The notes under the pieces: model-generated
Database searches by the model: none
The model's input: the letters and a program-made list of their open reading frames with translations, nothing else
What the model was told of the DNA's origin: nothing
In this document: in pieces, positions 1 to 12,048 of the stretch
How the letters are laid out: every line of letters starts with the position of its first letter
Numbering within the stretch: position 1 is the first letter of the stretch
Translations under genes and position numbers: made by a program
Origin: Cucumis sativus
Lineage: Eukaryota; Streptophyta; Magnoliopsida; Cucurbitales; Cucurbitaceae
DNA length: 64,000 bases
Direction of reading: 5' to 3'
NCBI RefSeq assembly: GCF_000004075.3
Contig: NC_026661.2
Span: forward strand, 4,092,001 to 4,156,000

Positions 1-605
1 ATATATATATATATTTAATATCTCAATCTTCAATTTTTCTTATTAATTCATCTTTTCTAATTTAATTTAATTATTTCTTAACCAAAATTATATATATCTT
101 TTTCTAATTTTCTGTTTTAAAAAACACATATATTAACCAAATATGTTATTAAAAAATACATTAAACAAATAAAAATAATAATAGTAATTGAAAGAAGTTG
201 AAACGTACTCTAAAAATAATAATAACAATAAATTTGTAATTGAAAATTATCCGTTAAGTTTTTAAATTTAATTTGTAATCGAACCAATTCTTGTTTTTTT
301 CCTTTTGCCATAAACATGAATTTCTTTTTATTCAATTATCAATGTGCGTGGCTTCAAGTGTTATTATTATTATTTTTTTTAGTAATTTTAACTTATCTCA
401 ATTATTATTATTACTCTTTTAATTTGTTTAATATATTTTTAATAACATGTTTTGTTAATATATGAGATTTTTTAACAAAATTGAAAGTTGGAAAAAAAAT
501 ATATGTATAATTTTGATTAAGAAAGAATTAAATTAAATTAGAAAAATGAATTTAATAAGAAAAATTGAAGATCGAAGATTGTGATATTTAAATATATATA
601 AAGAA
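1..605. repeat. Long AT-rich inverted repeat (foldback)
   Basis: Bases about 5-185 read as an imperfect reverse complement of about 415-600. Matching blocks in the same order include CAATTTTTCTTATTAA, CTAATTTAATTTAATT, CAAAATTAT and ATATATTAAC. The spacer is about 220 bases. The transcript would fold into a hairpin of roughly 185 bp, as in foldback or MITE-like elements. No coding potential is visible. The left arm touches the window edge, so the true end may lie outside. Confidence 0.7.
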
Positions 606-1100
606 AAAAATAAATTAATTTAATAAAAAAAGATATTTTTAGAATTTGAATGTATAACATATATATATTAAATTATATGTGAGTATGTATATATAAATAA
701 TGAGAAAAAGTGAAGTGTGTGGGACCTACGTATATAAATAATGAGAAAATAAAAAAATGTGGGGTCCAGTGTTGTATAAATATAAAAATAAGGAAAAAAT
801 AAAATATGTGGGATCCACTGCATAAAAGTCGTGGTACACGACTTCACCCCAAATCACCTATTTTTAAAAATAGTTTTGCATCCACCCTATTTTTGATATA
901 TGTTGCAAATATTACATTATTTTTAGAAAAAATCCGTTTTTTGCAATAACCAGTAAATCGTTTTAACCTATCTTCCAATTAAAAAAAGAACTTGGACATC
1001 CATTAGAATACACAACCAGGTGGACCAAACTCATAATTTAAACCAAATTCTTTATTTTGGTATTTGTGTATTTAGTTTTGATATCTTTACTGGTTAACAG
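606..1100. other. AT-rich non-coding stretch with short repeats and an intron-like tail
   Basis: No gene is seen. At 680-815 there are three imperfect copies of a module of the form 'TATATAAATAATGAGAAAA...TGTGGGACC'. A perfect 8-bp-arm palindrome lies at 826-844 (AAGTCGTG-GTA-CACGACTT). From about 925 the sequence matches the 3' part of the UGT-C intron (6428-6583), including the branch and acceptor region, so UGT intron sequence begins here. Confidence 0.5.
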
Positions 1101-1266
1101 ATATAAGTCAGGTAACATATGAATATTTAGAAACTACAATCGAATAGATTCAAGGAATGAAAAATATAAGTTTGAGAGATCTTCCTACTTTTCTTAGAAC
1201 AACAGTTCGAGATGATATCATGCTCACTTTTATCATTCAAGCAATGGAAAGATCTAGAGAAGCACC
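1101..1266 (+). pseudogene. Relic of UGT85A-like exon 2 (5' part only)
   Basis: Directly after a GTTAACAG acceptor there are about 166 bases homologous to the start of UGT exon 2. An in-frame TAG follows the Ile-Glu that aligns with the normal IEW position. Homology stops abruptly after the codons for Glu-Ala-Pro, where intron-type sequence restarts. The same relic occurs in the UGT-C intron (6584-6750). It probably arose by unequal duplication of the intron tail plus exon-2 head. Confidence 0.75.
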
Positions 1267-1550
1267 TGTAGATAACATTGCTATATAAATTTCTATATAT
1301 GTTCATTACTTATATCGTTGATAGATATGCTAATAGGCTTCCATCAACGTTCATTTAAATGATAAAAAATAAGAAATTTATTTGAAATAACTTGTAAATA
1401 GTTTAATCTATCTTCAAATTAAAAAAGAAAAAAAAAAAACTTGGACATCCATCAGAATAAAGAACCATGTGGACCAAACTCATCATTTTAACCAAATTCT
1501 TTATTTTGAAGTTTGTGTATTTAAATTTTAAACTCTTTACTGGTTAACAG

Positions 1551-2491
1551 ATATGAGTCAGCTAACAGATGGATATTTAGAAACTACAATCGGATGGACT
1601 CAAGGAATGAAAAATATACGTTTGAGAGACCTTCCTACTTTTCTTAGAACAACAAATCTAGATGATATTATGATCAATTTTATCCTTCAAGAAATGAAAA
1701 GATCTCGAGAAGCATCTACAATTATATTAAACACATTTGATGCAATCGAAGGAGATGTCAAAGATTCTCTTTCATCTATCCTTCAGTCTATTTACACTAT
1801 TGGTCCACTTCACATGCTTGGCAACAAAATAGATGATGAAAAACTAACAGCAATTGGCTCAAACCTATGGGCTGAGGAATCAAAATGCATTGAGTGGCTT
1901 AACTCTAAGCAGCCCGACTCAGTTGTTTATGTTAATTTTGGTAGCATCACAGTGATGACACCACAACAAATGGTTGAGTTTGCATGGGGATTAGCTGATA
2001 GTGGGAAGCCATTTTTGTGGATTACAAGGCCTGATTTAATTGTGGGAGATTCAGCCATTATGCCTCAAGAATTTGTTACACAGACTAAAGATAGAAGCTT
2101 GATATCAAGTTGGTGTAGTCAAGAACAAGTGTTGAGCCATCCTTCAATAGGAGGATTTCTAACACATAGTGGATGGAATTCAACTCTTGAGAGTATATGT
2201 GCTGGTGTTCCAATGATTTCATGGCCTTTCTTTGCTGAACAACAAACAAATTGTCGTTATTGTTGCACTGAGTGGGGGATTGGAATGGAGATTGACAACA
2301 ATGTAAAAAGAAATGAAGTGGAGGAGTTAGTGAGAGAGTTGATGGATGGAGAAAAAGGTAAGAAAATGAAAGAGAATGTAATGTATTTGAAGAGTAAAGC
2401 TGAAGAAGCATATAAACCAGGTGGTTCTGCTTACAAGCAATTGGATAAGCTGATCAATGAAGTACTTTTGTCAAACATAAAGAAGGTTTAA
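1551..2491 (+). CDS. UGT-A: exon 2 of a UGT85A-like UDP-glycosyltransferase (exon 1 not in window)
   Basis: This is the second exon of a family-1 glycosyltransferase that transfers a sugar from a UDP-sugar to a small lipophilic acceptor in the cytosol. Exon 2 begins after the acceptor TGGTTAACAG at 1550 in the same phase as its paralogues. It encodes about 313 residues and ends with a normal TAA. The 44-residue PSPG donor box is complete, from WCSQEQ through HSGWNS to FAEQQ, keeping the His, Trp, Asn, Ser, Glu and terminal Glu-Gln contacts. Box position 20 is Ser where Cys is usual. No exon 1 lies in 1-1550, so it must lie to the left or be lost. If lost, this exon is a stranded fragment. The relic at 1101-1266 sits in its presumed intron, as in UGT-C. 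Confidence 0.85.
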
Positions 2492-3063
2492 ACTTTGGAT
2501 ACAAAGTTCTCTGCTTTTACACCTAGTTGATCTGATTTTCTTCTTTAGGTCTATGTATTATTATATTGAATATTATTGCATGGTTTTCATTTTTAAATAA
2601 ATTCTCCAATTTGGTATTTCAATTTTCTTGGGTAGAAAACATAATTCAGAGTTGTAGTCTTCTTAATCTACGAGGATAAACTTGTATTAGTTTCTTTAAC
2701 TGAATAGTTATTCTTTATTAGTTTCTATCACGATTAGACATTGAAAATTTTATCAGCCTTTATCATTGATAAGCTTCTAGCATTGATAGATGACATTGAT
2801 AGGTTTTTGTATTTATTCATTAGTTATAGTGTTGATATAGATGATGCTGATAGACTTCCATCAACTTCTATCTCAATAATAAAGAAATTTAGAAACTTTT
2901 CTAATAACTTGTAAATAGTTTAACCAATCTTTCAATTAAAAAAAAAAAAAACTTGAACATCTATTAAAATACACAACCACCTGGACAAAACTCATCATTT
3001 AAAAAAAAAAATCATTATTTTGGAATCTGTGTATTTAGTTTTGAAATCTTTACAGGTTAATAG
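2492..3063. other. Spacer containing UGT intron-derived sequence
   Basis: The first about 150 bases are 3' flank of UGT-A. From about 2700 the spacer resembles the UGT-C and UGT-D intron tails. It carries TGATAGA-type minisatellite words at 2735-2880, then the conserved run leading to a TTAATAG acceptor at 3063. No exon 1 is present, so the next exon 2 was duplicated together with its intron tail. Confidence 0.6.
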
Positions 3064-3995
3064 ATATGAGTCAGGTAACAGATGGATATTTAAAAACTAC
3101 AGTCGGATGGACTCAAGGAATGAAAAATATATGTTTGAAAGACCTTCCTACTTTACTTGGAACAGTAGTTGAAGATGACATTATGATCAATTTTATCATT
3201 CAAGCAATGGAAAGATCTCCATAAGCATCTGCAATTATATTAAACACATTTAATATAATGGAAGGAGATGTCAAAGATTCTCTTTCTTTATTTACACCAT
3301 CGGTCCACTTCACATGCTTTCCAACCAAATAGATGATGAGAATCTAACAGCAATTGGCTCAAACCTATTGGCTGAGGAATCAGAATCCATTGAGTGGCTT
3401 AACTCTAAGCAACCCAACTCAGTTGTTTATGTTAATTTTGGTAGCATCACAGTGATGACACCACAACAATTGATTGAGTTTGCATGGGGATTCGCTGATA
3501 GTGGGAAGCCACTTTTGTGGATTACAAGGCCTGATTTAATTGTGGGAGATTCAGCCATTATGCCTCAAGAATTTGTCACACAAACTAAAGATAGAAGCAT
3601 GATAGCAAGTTGGTGTAGTCAAGAACAAGTGTTGAACCATCCTTCAATAGGAGGATTTGTAACACATAGTGGATGGAATTCAACTCTTGAGAGAGTATAT
3701 GTGCTGGTGTTCCAATGATATGTTGGCCTTTCTTTGGTGAACAACAAACAAATTGTCGTTATTGTTGCACTGAGTGGGGGATTGGAATGGAGATTGATAA
3801 CAATGTAATAAGAAGTGAAGTGGAGGAGTTAGTGGGAGAGTTGATGGATGGAGAAAAAGGTAATTGAAAATGAAAGAGAATGTAATGTATTTGAAGAGTA
3901 AAGCTGAAGAAGCATATAAACCAGGTGGTTCTGCTTGCAAGCAATTGGATAAGCTGATCAATGAAGTACTTTTGTCAAACATAAAGAAGGTTTAA
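3064..3995 (+). pseudogene. UGT-B: pseudogenised exon 2 of a UGT85A-like gene
   Basis: Homologous over its whole length to exon 2 of UGT-A, C and D, but broken at several points. A TAA stop replaces the Glu of the 'RSREA' region near 3223. About 15 bases are missing near 3290, where neighbours encode a Ser-Ile-Leu-Gln-Ser stretch. A 2-bp 'GA' duplication near 3690 shifts the frame inside the PSPG box, right after the box Glu. A TGA lies in the 'EKGKK' region near 3865. No exon 1 precedes it. The longest surviving open stretch, 3314-3718, covers the middle of the exon and most of the PSPG box. Confidence 0.9.
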
Positions 3996-5001
3996 GCTTT
4001 GTATCCAAAGTTCTCTGCTGTTACACCTGGTTGATCTGCTTTTCTTCTTTAGGAACCCTATGTATTATTATATATTGAATATTATTGCATTGTTTTTCTT
4101 CAATAAATTCTCCTATTTGATTTTTTTGAAGAGGAGCTCATTAATTAAGTAGGAAAATGTATATAAAGATTGTGGTATATGTTAGATTGGATCTCTTTCA
4201 GAAAAGCATGTTGTAAAACTCTCTAATCCTAACGACGTTGGTGATATGTAGTTTGAATTATTCTTTTTAAAAATAAATTGCACTTTTTTGTTTGTTTCAC
4301 GAATATAACTAACACATGGTTAGTTAAGCAAGCAAACAATCTCTATATATTTGATTCTACATTGTATACATATATTTTTCTTCTTTTATCTTAATTAATG
4401 GTGAATTTGTAACCGTGTCTTTCCATTTTATCTATATATATGTGCAAGAGATCTCTTAACATCCTCCTATTGTTGTTGGTATGAATTTGAAAATTCGTAA
4501 AATTCAAATAATAGTAAAAGGTCCTCATTAAACATTAACAACTTATCTTAAAATGAATTTGAAATTTTTTATCCAAACAAACCATTTAATTTGAAGTGCC
4601 ACAAGCACTATAAATCATTATTATTATTAGAAAATTTATGAAAAATAGCAAATTTGACAGAATATTTACAAGTTATAACACAATTTCATATATGTCAATA
4701 TATACCAAACAGTGATATCCTTCTATCTATGGCATTGAAACTTACTGACTATCTTTTGTAGAATCTACAAATTTTGATACATATGATAAATATTTTAATT
4801 TATTTTGCTATTTTAAAAACTATTTCGAATAGTTTTATTTGACAATGGATCGTTTGTCCATCCATTTATTATGACAACCATAAGTAACATCTGTAGTGGT
4901 CACGATGGTTTTTTTGTTTTCTGTTCTTTTCGCGAGATTCATATATTAATAAATAATTGAGATACATACATTAATCAATCAACCATCCAAAACCAAAAAG
5001 A
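3996..5001. other. Intergenic UGT flank; decayed miniature repeat
   Basis: No gene is seen. The first half matches the flanks after UGT-C (8040-8340) and UGT-D (12160-12470), showing that downstream sequence was duplicated with the genes. A degenerate AT-rich element at about 4628-4840 resembles the TIR elements at 28.9 and 29.3 kb. Confidence 0.5.
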
Positions 5002-5011
5002 TATTTATAAG
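5002..5011 (+). promoter_or_regulatory. Probable TATA box of UGT-C
   Basis: TATTTATAAG lies about 110 bases before the UGT-C start. The same word in the same context occurs before UGT-D at 9648-9657, within a promoter block conserved between the two genes (about 4880-5119 and 9540-9769). Confidence 0.5.
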
Positions 5012-5119
5012 TTCAAATTATCTTCTTGCTTCACCAGCTTATAAGAATATTAGAATTCTTACATTTTTGTTTCTCAGAAAACTGAGCAATTCCCCATTTC
5101 AAGAAGATCAAGAAATTCA

Positions 5120-7936
5120 ATGATGGAATCTGTCTCACAGACTGAAAAACCACATGCTGTATGTATCCCATATCCAGTCCAAGGCCATATCACCCCTATG
5201 CTAATGCTTGCTAAGCTTCTCCATCACAGAGGTTTCTACATAACTTTTGTCAATACCGACTACAATCATCGTCGTCTTCTCCAATCGAGAGGCCCCAACT
5301 CGCTCGATGGCTTGCAAGATTTTAAGTTCCGAACCATTCCCGACGGCCTTCCTTACTCGGACGCCAACTGTACTCAAGATATTCCAGCACTCTGTGAATC
5401 CACCTCCAAGAATTGCTTAGCCCCTTTTTGTGATCTTATTTCACAACTTAACTCAATGGCAGCTTCTCCTTCCAGTAATATGCCACCAGTTAGCTGCATT
5501 GTTAGTGATGCTGTTATGTCTTTCTCTATGTTGGCTGCCAATGAGTTTAAAATCCCTCATGCTTTTCTTTGGACTGCTAGTGCTTGTGGCTATCTTGGTT
5601 ACTTCCAATATGAGCATCTCATTAAACAAGGCTTGATTCCTCTTAAAGGTATGGTTTCATTTTAATCTGTTTTCTTTTCTTTTTTATGTCAATCTTTGTT
5701 CAAAATGGATTTTTGTGTGGTAGAATTTTATTTTAAAAATTATGTTTTAACTTTTTTATGGACATTTTAGCATAATCAACTAAAATATTTATAAAATATA
5801 TCAAAATTTTACAGATATTGATAGACATAAATAGACTTATATTAGTATTAATTGATACTAAATTTTTTCAATTTTATTTCTAATAAATCTATAAATTTAA
5901 AAAGTTTCTAATAATTATATACTTAATTTTTTTTTCATCTAACTCTTTCAACTTTTAATGTTATCTTTTTATCAAGTCTTTCATCCATTTCAACATTTTA
6001 AAAGTTACAAGTTTAATTATGTTCATTAGACCCAAAACAAATTTTCATTCCAAATTTTTTTAAAAAAATTTATAGAACATGTCAAAAACCTAAGAATGAC
6101 ATATATATTTTGAGAGGATATGAATTTGAAAATTTAGAAACAAATGAGATGCTTATCGTTTCAAGAGAAATTTTCATGGTTAGATAAGATGCCAAACAAT
6201 TGAGAGTGATAGACTTTTACCACCTCTAAAGTCTTAGTTCTGTCAGTTAGTGTTAGTGATAGGCTTCTCATTATCCATTTCTATTATTGATAGACACCGA
6301 TAAACTTGTATTAGTTTTTAATATTGATACATGACATTGATACATAGATTTCTAGATGTGTTTAACCTATATTTTCTAAATTTCTTATCAACATATATTC
6401 GAAAGATAAGAAATTTAAAGTTTTTCGCAATAACCAGTACATCGTTTAACCTATCTTCCGATTAAAAAAAGAACTTGGACATCGATTAGAATACACAACC
6501 AGGTGGACCAAACTCATAATTTAAACCAAATTCTTTATTTTGGTATTTGTGTATTTAGTTTTGATCTCTTTACTGGTTAACAGATATAAGTCAGATAACA
6601 GATGAATATTTAGAAACTACAATCGAATGAACTCAAGAAATGAAAAATATAAGTTTGAGAGATCTTCCTACTTTTCTTAGAACAACAGTTCGACATGATA
6701 TCATGCTCACTTTTATCATTCAAGCAATGGAAAGATCTAAAGAAGCACCTGTAGATGACATTGATATACAAAATTTTATATATGTTCATTACTTATATCG
6801 TTGATAGATATGCTAATAGGCTTCCATTAACATTCATATAAATGATAAAAATAAGAAATTTATTTGCAATAACTTGTAAATAGTTTAATACACCCATTAG
6901 AATATACAACCATGTGGACCAAACTCATCATTTTAACCAAATTCTTTATTTTGAAGTTTGTGTATTTAAGTTTTGAACTCTTTACTGGTTAACAGATATG
7001 GATCAGGTAACAAATGGATATTTAGAAACTACAATCGAATGGACTCAAGGTATGAAGAATATACGTTTGAGAGACCTTCCTACTTTTCTTAGAACAACAA
7101 ATCTAGATGATATTATGTTGAATTTTCTCCTTCAAGAAATGAAAAGATCTCGAGAAGCATCTACAATTATATTAAGCACATTTGATGCAATCGAAGGAGA
7201 TGTCAAAGATTCTCTTTCATCTATCCTTCAGTCTATTTACACTATTGGTCCACTTCACATGCTTGGCAACAAAATAGATGATGAAAAACTAACAGCAATT
7301 GGCTCAAACCTATGGGTTGAGGAATCAGAATGCATCGAGTGGCTTAACTCTAAGCAGCCCAACTCAGTTGTTTATCTTAATTTTGGTAGCATCACAGTGA
7401 TGACACCACAACAAATGGTTGAGTTTGCATGGGGATTAGCTGATAGTGGGAAGCCATTTTTGTGGATTACAAGGCCTGATTTAATTGTGGGAAATTCAGC
7501 CATTATGCCTCAAGAATTTGTTACACAAACTAAAGATAGAAGCTTGATAGCAAGTTGGTGTAGTCAAGAACAAGTGTTGAACCATCCTTCAATAGGAGGA
7601 TTTCTAACACATAGTGGATGGAATTCAACTCTTGAGAGTATATGTGCTGGTGTTCCAATGATTTCATGGCCTTCCTTTGCTGAACAACAAACAAATTGTC
7701 GTTATTGTTGCACTGAGTGGGAGATTGGAATGGAGATTGACAACAATGTAAAAAGAAATGAGGTGGAGAAGTTAGTGAGAGAGTTGATGGATGGAGAAAA
7801 AGGTAAGAAAATGAAGGAGAACGCAATGTTTTTGAAGAGTAAAGCTGAAGAAGCATATAAACCAGGTGGTTCTGCTTACAAGCAATTGGATAAGCTGATC
7901 AATGAAGTACTTTTGTCAAACATAAAGAAGGTTTAA
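5120..7936 (+). CDS. UGT-C: UGT85A-like UDP-glycosyltransferase, two exons
   Basis: Exons are 5120-5648 and 6996-7936, with a GT-AG phase-1 intron of 1347 bp. The product is 489 residues (488 from the second Met at 5123, which is where UGT-D starts and is the likelier start); usual family length is 470-495. It should transfer a sugar, probably glucose, from a UDP-sugar to a small hydrophobic acceptor in the cytosol. Seen: the N-terminal YPVQGH motif with the catalytic His near residue 22, an acidic partner in the SCIVSDA segment, and a full PSPG box (WCSQEQ...HSGWNS...FAEQQ) in the C-terminal half. Box position 20 is Ser, not Cys. The intron holds a relic exon-2 copy (6584-6750) and minisatellite-like TGATAGA words. 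Relatives in the UGT85A group act on iridoid aglycones, cytokinins or cyanohydrins; the acceptor here is unknown. Confidence 0.93.
6584..6750 (+). pseudogene. Relic exon-2 head inside the UGT-C intron
   Basis: It follows an acceptor-like GTTAACAG and aligns with the first about 167 bases of exon 2. It has an in-frame TGA after Ile-Glu and loses homology after Glu-Ala-Pro. It shares that break point with 1101-1266, so both descend from one duplication event. Confidence 0.8.
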
Positions 7937-9647
7937 ACTTTGTATCCAAAGTTATCTGGTCCTTACACCTATTAGATCTGCTTTTCTTCTTTAATAACCT
8001 ATGTATTATTATATTGAATAATGTTGCATGGTTTTTTTTTCAATAAATTCTCCTATTTAATATTTTGAAGAGTATCCCATTTAATTAAGTAGGAAAATGT
8101 ACTGTATAAAGATTATGGTATATGTTAGAATGGTAATCTGCGTATTTGTAGTAGCAGAGAGAAGCGTATTGTATAACTCTCTAATTCTAAAGGTATTGTT
8201 ATTGAACCATCTACACCTTATATGCATTTTTCTACTTTTGTCTTGATTATTTGTGGATTCGTAGCAGTGTCTTTCCATTTTATATAAATATATGTGCATG
8301 AGATCCCTCAACATTCTCGTTATTATGTTATTATGTTATGATTGTTGTTGGCATAAATTTGAAAATGAGTAGCGTGACACAAATCCAAATAGTAGTAAAA
8401 GGTTCTCATGAAAAAAGAACTATTAACTACTTGACCTAGAAAGATGTTTGGGGATAATTTTATTATTAGAGTAGAAAGAAAGAGTAGAAAGAAAGTGGAA
8501 TCCGAGATTTATGTTGAGAGTAAGTATTAAAGATTATTGCCATGTTTGATCAGCAAGTATTAAAGAATTAAGTGAAATTCAATTAGTACTACTAGGTTGT
8601 TGTTCGATCGATAGTCGTATTTTGTTAAAGATAACTGTTATAGTCTCCTTGCAATCAATGTAAAATGAATAGTTGTCTTTAGAACCATGCTTATCAAAAG
8701 TGTGTCTTGACGACTTGTTGATCTTGAGGTTTTTATGAGTTTATGGTTATTTCAACATATAGACTTTGGTTATTTAATATCGTATTACTTTTGAAAATTG
8801 TTGTGTGATCTATGCTTGTTAGTTTGTTTGCAATAATTATTTGTATTCAACTTAGTTGTAATCAATTTTGCAGTCTTTTTATTACAAATTTTGACCAAAG
8901 AAAAATACATTTGACATTCACGTGACAACATCAATAAGTTTGTAATTTAAGAAAGAGGTGAGAATTGCAAAAAAAAAGAGAAAATATTAGAGTAGAGCGT
9001 CTAATTTCTTTAGTATTATTTAGTAAGAGACCTAAATAATATTGAAGAAGTTAACCTCTTTTAAATACCTCATAAGAAAGCATTTCTCGCGTGTTATTAC
9101 ATATATATTTTACAATATACATCTAATTGTTGTCTTACGTTATATTAAACATGGTCTATTATAGTCTAATTCAACTATAACATCAAAGTTTCATTAACTA
9201 ATTATAATAAATTTCATTCATTTCTATCTCCATAAATTTTCATAAAATCGAATTCATGAGGAATGTAATTTGATATTTTGAACCTTGCAACCCACCTAAT
9301 TTTAGCTAGTTATATATATATATATATATATTAGTCCAATCAATAAATTACTAGTACTAGTTTCTTATTCTAATTCACTCAATTAAAATTAGAATTGGTG
9401 AAAAGTATTAATTTGTAGAATTTGAATTGATATTTAATCTGAAGGGGGCGGATATGGTACAAATGATTAATTGTTATACTGTTGTTTTTATTTGGCAATG
9501 CATTATTGGTTCAATCCTTTAATATAACATAACGATAAGTAGGCACTCACGGTGGTCTTTTGTTCTATTCCCAAGATTCATATATTAATAAATAATTAAG
9601 AGACATATGATCTGCATAATCAATCAATAATCCAAAAGCAAAAAAGA
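7937..9647. other. Intergenic region between UGT-C and UGT-D
   Basis: No gene is seen. 8040-8340 repeats the flank after UGT-B, and 8800-9080 is shared with 12480-12730 after UGT-D. A pure TA microsatellite lies at about 9312-9332. The rest is AT-rich with no convincing open frame. Confidence 0.5.
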
Positions 9648-9657
9648 TATTTATAAG
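9648..9657 (+). promoter_or_regulatory. Probable TATA box of UGT-D
   Basis: TATTTATAAG lies 113 bases before the start codon, in a block nearly identical to the UGT-C promoter. Confidence 0.5.
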
Positions 9658-9769
9658 TTCAAACTACTTCTTGCTTTTGTAGCCTGTAAGAATATTAGAA
9701 TTATTTCTCCAAAAACTGAGCAATTCCCCATTTCAAGAAGAAAAGAAAAGAAGATCAAGAAATTCAAAG

Positions 9770-12048
9770 ATGGGATCTGTCTCACACACTGAAAAACCAC
9801 ATGCTGTATGTATCCCATATCCAGCCCAAGGCCATATCACCCCTATGCTAATGCTTGCTAAGCTTCTCCATCACAAAGGTTTCTACATAACTTTCGTCAA
9901 CACCGACTACAATAATCGTCGTCTTCTCCAATCCAGAGGCCCCAACTCGCTCGATGGCTTGCAAGATTTTAAGTTCCGAACCATTCCCGACGGCCTTCCT
10001 TACTCAGATGCCAACTGTACTCAAGATATTCCAGCACTCTGTGAATCCACCTCCAAGAATTGCTTAGCCCCTTTTTGTGAGCTTATTTCACAACTCAACT
10101 CAATGGCAGCTTCTCCTTCTAGTAATATGCCACCAGTTAGTTGTATTGTTAGTGATGCTATTATGTTTTTCTCTGTGATGGCTGCCAATGAGTTTAAAAT
10201 CCCTTATGCTTTTATTTGGACTGCTAGTGCTTGTGGCTACCTTGGTTACTTCCAATATGAGCATCTCATTAAAAAAGGCTTGATTCCACTTAAAGGTATG
10301 GTTCCATTTTAATGTGTGTTTTCTTTTCTTTTTTTCATTTTTTTTCGATCTTCCTTAAAAATGAATTTTTGTGTGGTAGAATTTAAAATTAAAAATAAAA
10401 TTTAAATTTTAGGGAGACTTTTTCAAAAATGGTATAATCAACTAAAATATTTACAAAATATATCAAAATTTCAAATCTTATCCATAGTAGATATAGATAG
10501 ATTTCGCTCTTACTTGCTATATTTGATATAATAACTTTTCTTAATTTTATTTTTAATAAATTCTTTTTTTTTAAAAAAAAATGATAGAACATGTAAAAAA
10601 AATTAACCTAAGAATGACATATATACTTATTAGGATAAAAATTTGAAAATTTAGAAACAAGTCAGATACTTATATGTTTCAAGAGAATACTTATATGTTT
10701 CAAGAGAATTTTTTGTGGGATAGACTTGTATCAGTTTAATTCTATCACGTGATATAGTTAGTGTTGATGATGAGCTTCTCTCTGTCAATTTCAATCACAG
10801 ATAGATATTGATAAACTTCTATCAGCCTTTATCAATGATAAGCTTCTAGTATTGATAGATGACACTGATAGATTTCTACCTGTGTTTAGCCTGGATTTTC
10901 TAAATTTTTTATTAGCGTCTATCAGAATGATAAGAAATTTAGAATTTTTTGCAATAACTAGTAAGTAGTTTAACCTATCTTCCAATTAAAAAAAGAACTT
11001 GGACATCCACTAGAATACACAATCATGTGGACCAAACTCATCATTTTAACCAAATTCTTTATTTTGATGTTTGAGTATTTAGTTTTGATCTCTTCCCTGG
11101 TTAATAGATATGAGTCAGGTAACAGATGGATATTTAGAAACTACAATCAGATGGACTCAAGAAATGACAAGTATACGTTTGAGAGACCTTCCTACTTTTC
11201 TTAGAACAACAGTTCGAGATGATAACACCATCATTTTTGTTATTCAAGCAATGGAAAGATCTCGAGAAGCATCTGCAATTATATTAAATACAGTCGATGC
11301 AATCGAAGGAGATGTCAAAGATTCTCTTTCTTCTATCCTTCAGTCTATTTACACCATTGGTCCACTTCACATGCTTGCCAACCAAATAAATGATGAAAAA
11401 CTAACAGCAATTAGCTCAAACCTATGGGCTGAGGAATCAGAATGCATTGAGTGGCTTAACTCTAAGCAACCCAACTCAGTTGTTTATGTTAATTTTGGTA
11501 GCATCACAGTGATGACACCACAACAAATGATTGAGTTTGCATGGGGATTAGCTGATAGTGGGAAGCCATTTTTGTGGATTACAAGGCCTGATTTAATTGT
11601 GGGAGACTCAGCCATTATGTCTCAAGAATTTGTCACACAAACTAAAGATAGAAGCTTGATAGCAAGTTGGTGTAGTCAAGAACAAGTGTTGAGCCATCCT
11701 TCAATAGGAGGATTTGTAACACATAGTGGATGGAATTCAACTCTTGAAAGTATATGTGCTGGTGTTCCAATGATATGTTGGCCTTTCTTTTCTGAACAAC
11801 AAACAAATTGTCGTTATTGTTGCACTGAGTGGGGGATTGGAATGGAGATTGATAACAATGTAATAAGAAGTGAAGTGGAGGAGTTAGTGAGAGAGTTGAT
11901 GGATGGAGAAAAAGGTAAGAAAATGAAAGAGAATGTAATGTATTTGAAGAGTAAAGCTGAAGAAGCATATAAACCAGGTGGTTCTGCTTACAAGCAATTG
12001 GATAAGCTGATCAATGAAGTACTTTTGTCAAACATAAAGAAGGTTTAA
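9770..12048 (+). CDS. UGT-D: UGT85A-like UDP-glycosyltransferase, two exons
   Basis: Exons are 9770-10295 and 11108-12048, with an 812-bp phase-1 intron. The acceptor is TTAATAG rather than the CAG of most paralogues. The 488-residue product begins [12 protein letters not shown], keeps the PAQGH catalytic His motif, and has a complete PSPG box (WCSQEQ...HSGWNS...FSEQQ) with Ser at box position 20. Exon 1 is nearly identical to that of UGT-C, including promoter and leader. Early exon 2 differs most (an [11 protein letters not shown] segment), a region that in plant UGTs helps shape the acceptor pocket, so specificity may differ. The intron carries a TIR-like AT element (about 10430-10545), a 21-bp tandem repeat and TGATAGA words, but no relic exon. 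Confidence 0.93.
10666..10707. repeat. 21-bp tandem duplication in the UGT-D intron
   Basis: The unit ATACTTATATGTTTCAAGAGA occurs twice head to tail without mismatch, so the duplication is recent. Confidence 0.9.

Noticed and set aside
2085..2411. 108-residue open frame antisense to UGT exon 2 (and equivalents at 7530, 11642)
   Set aside because: It is the mirror of the conserved PSPG and C-terminal region. It recurs only because the sense exon is conserved and has no own homology or context.
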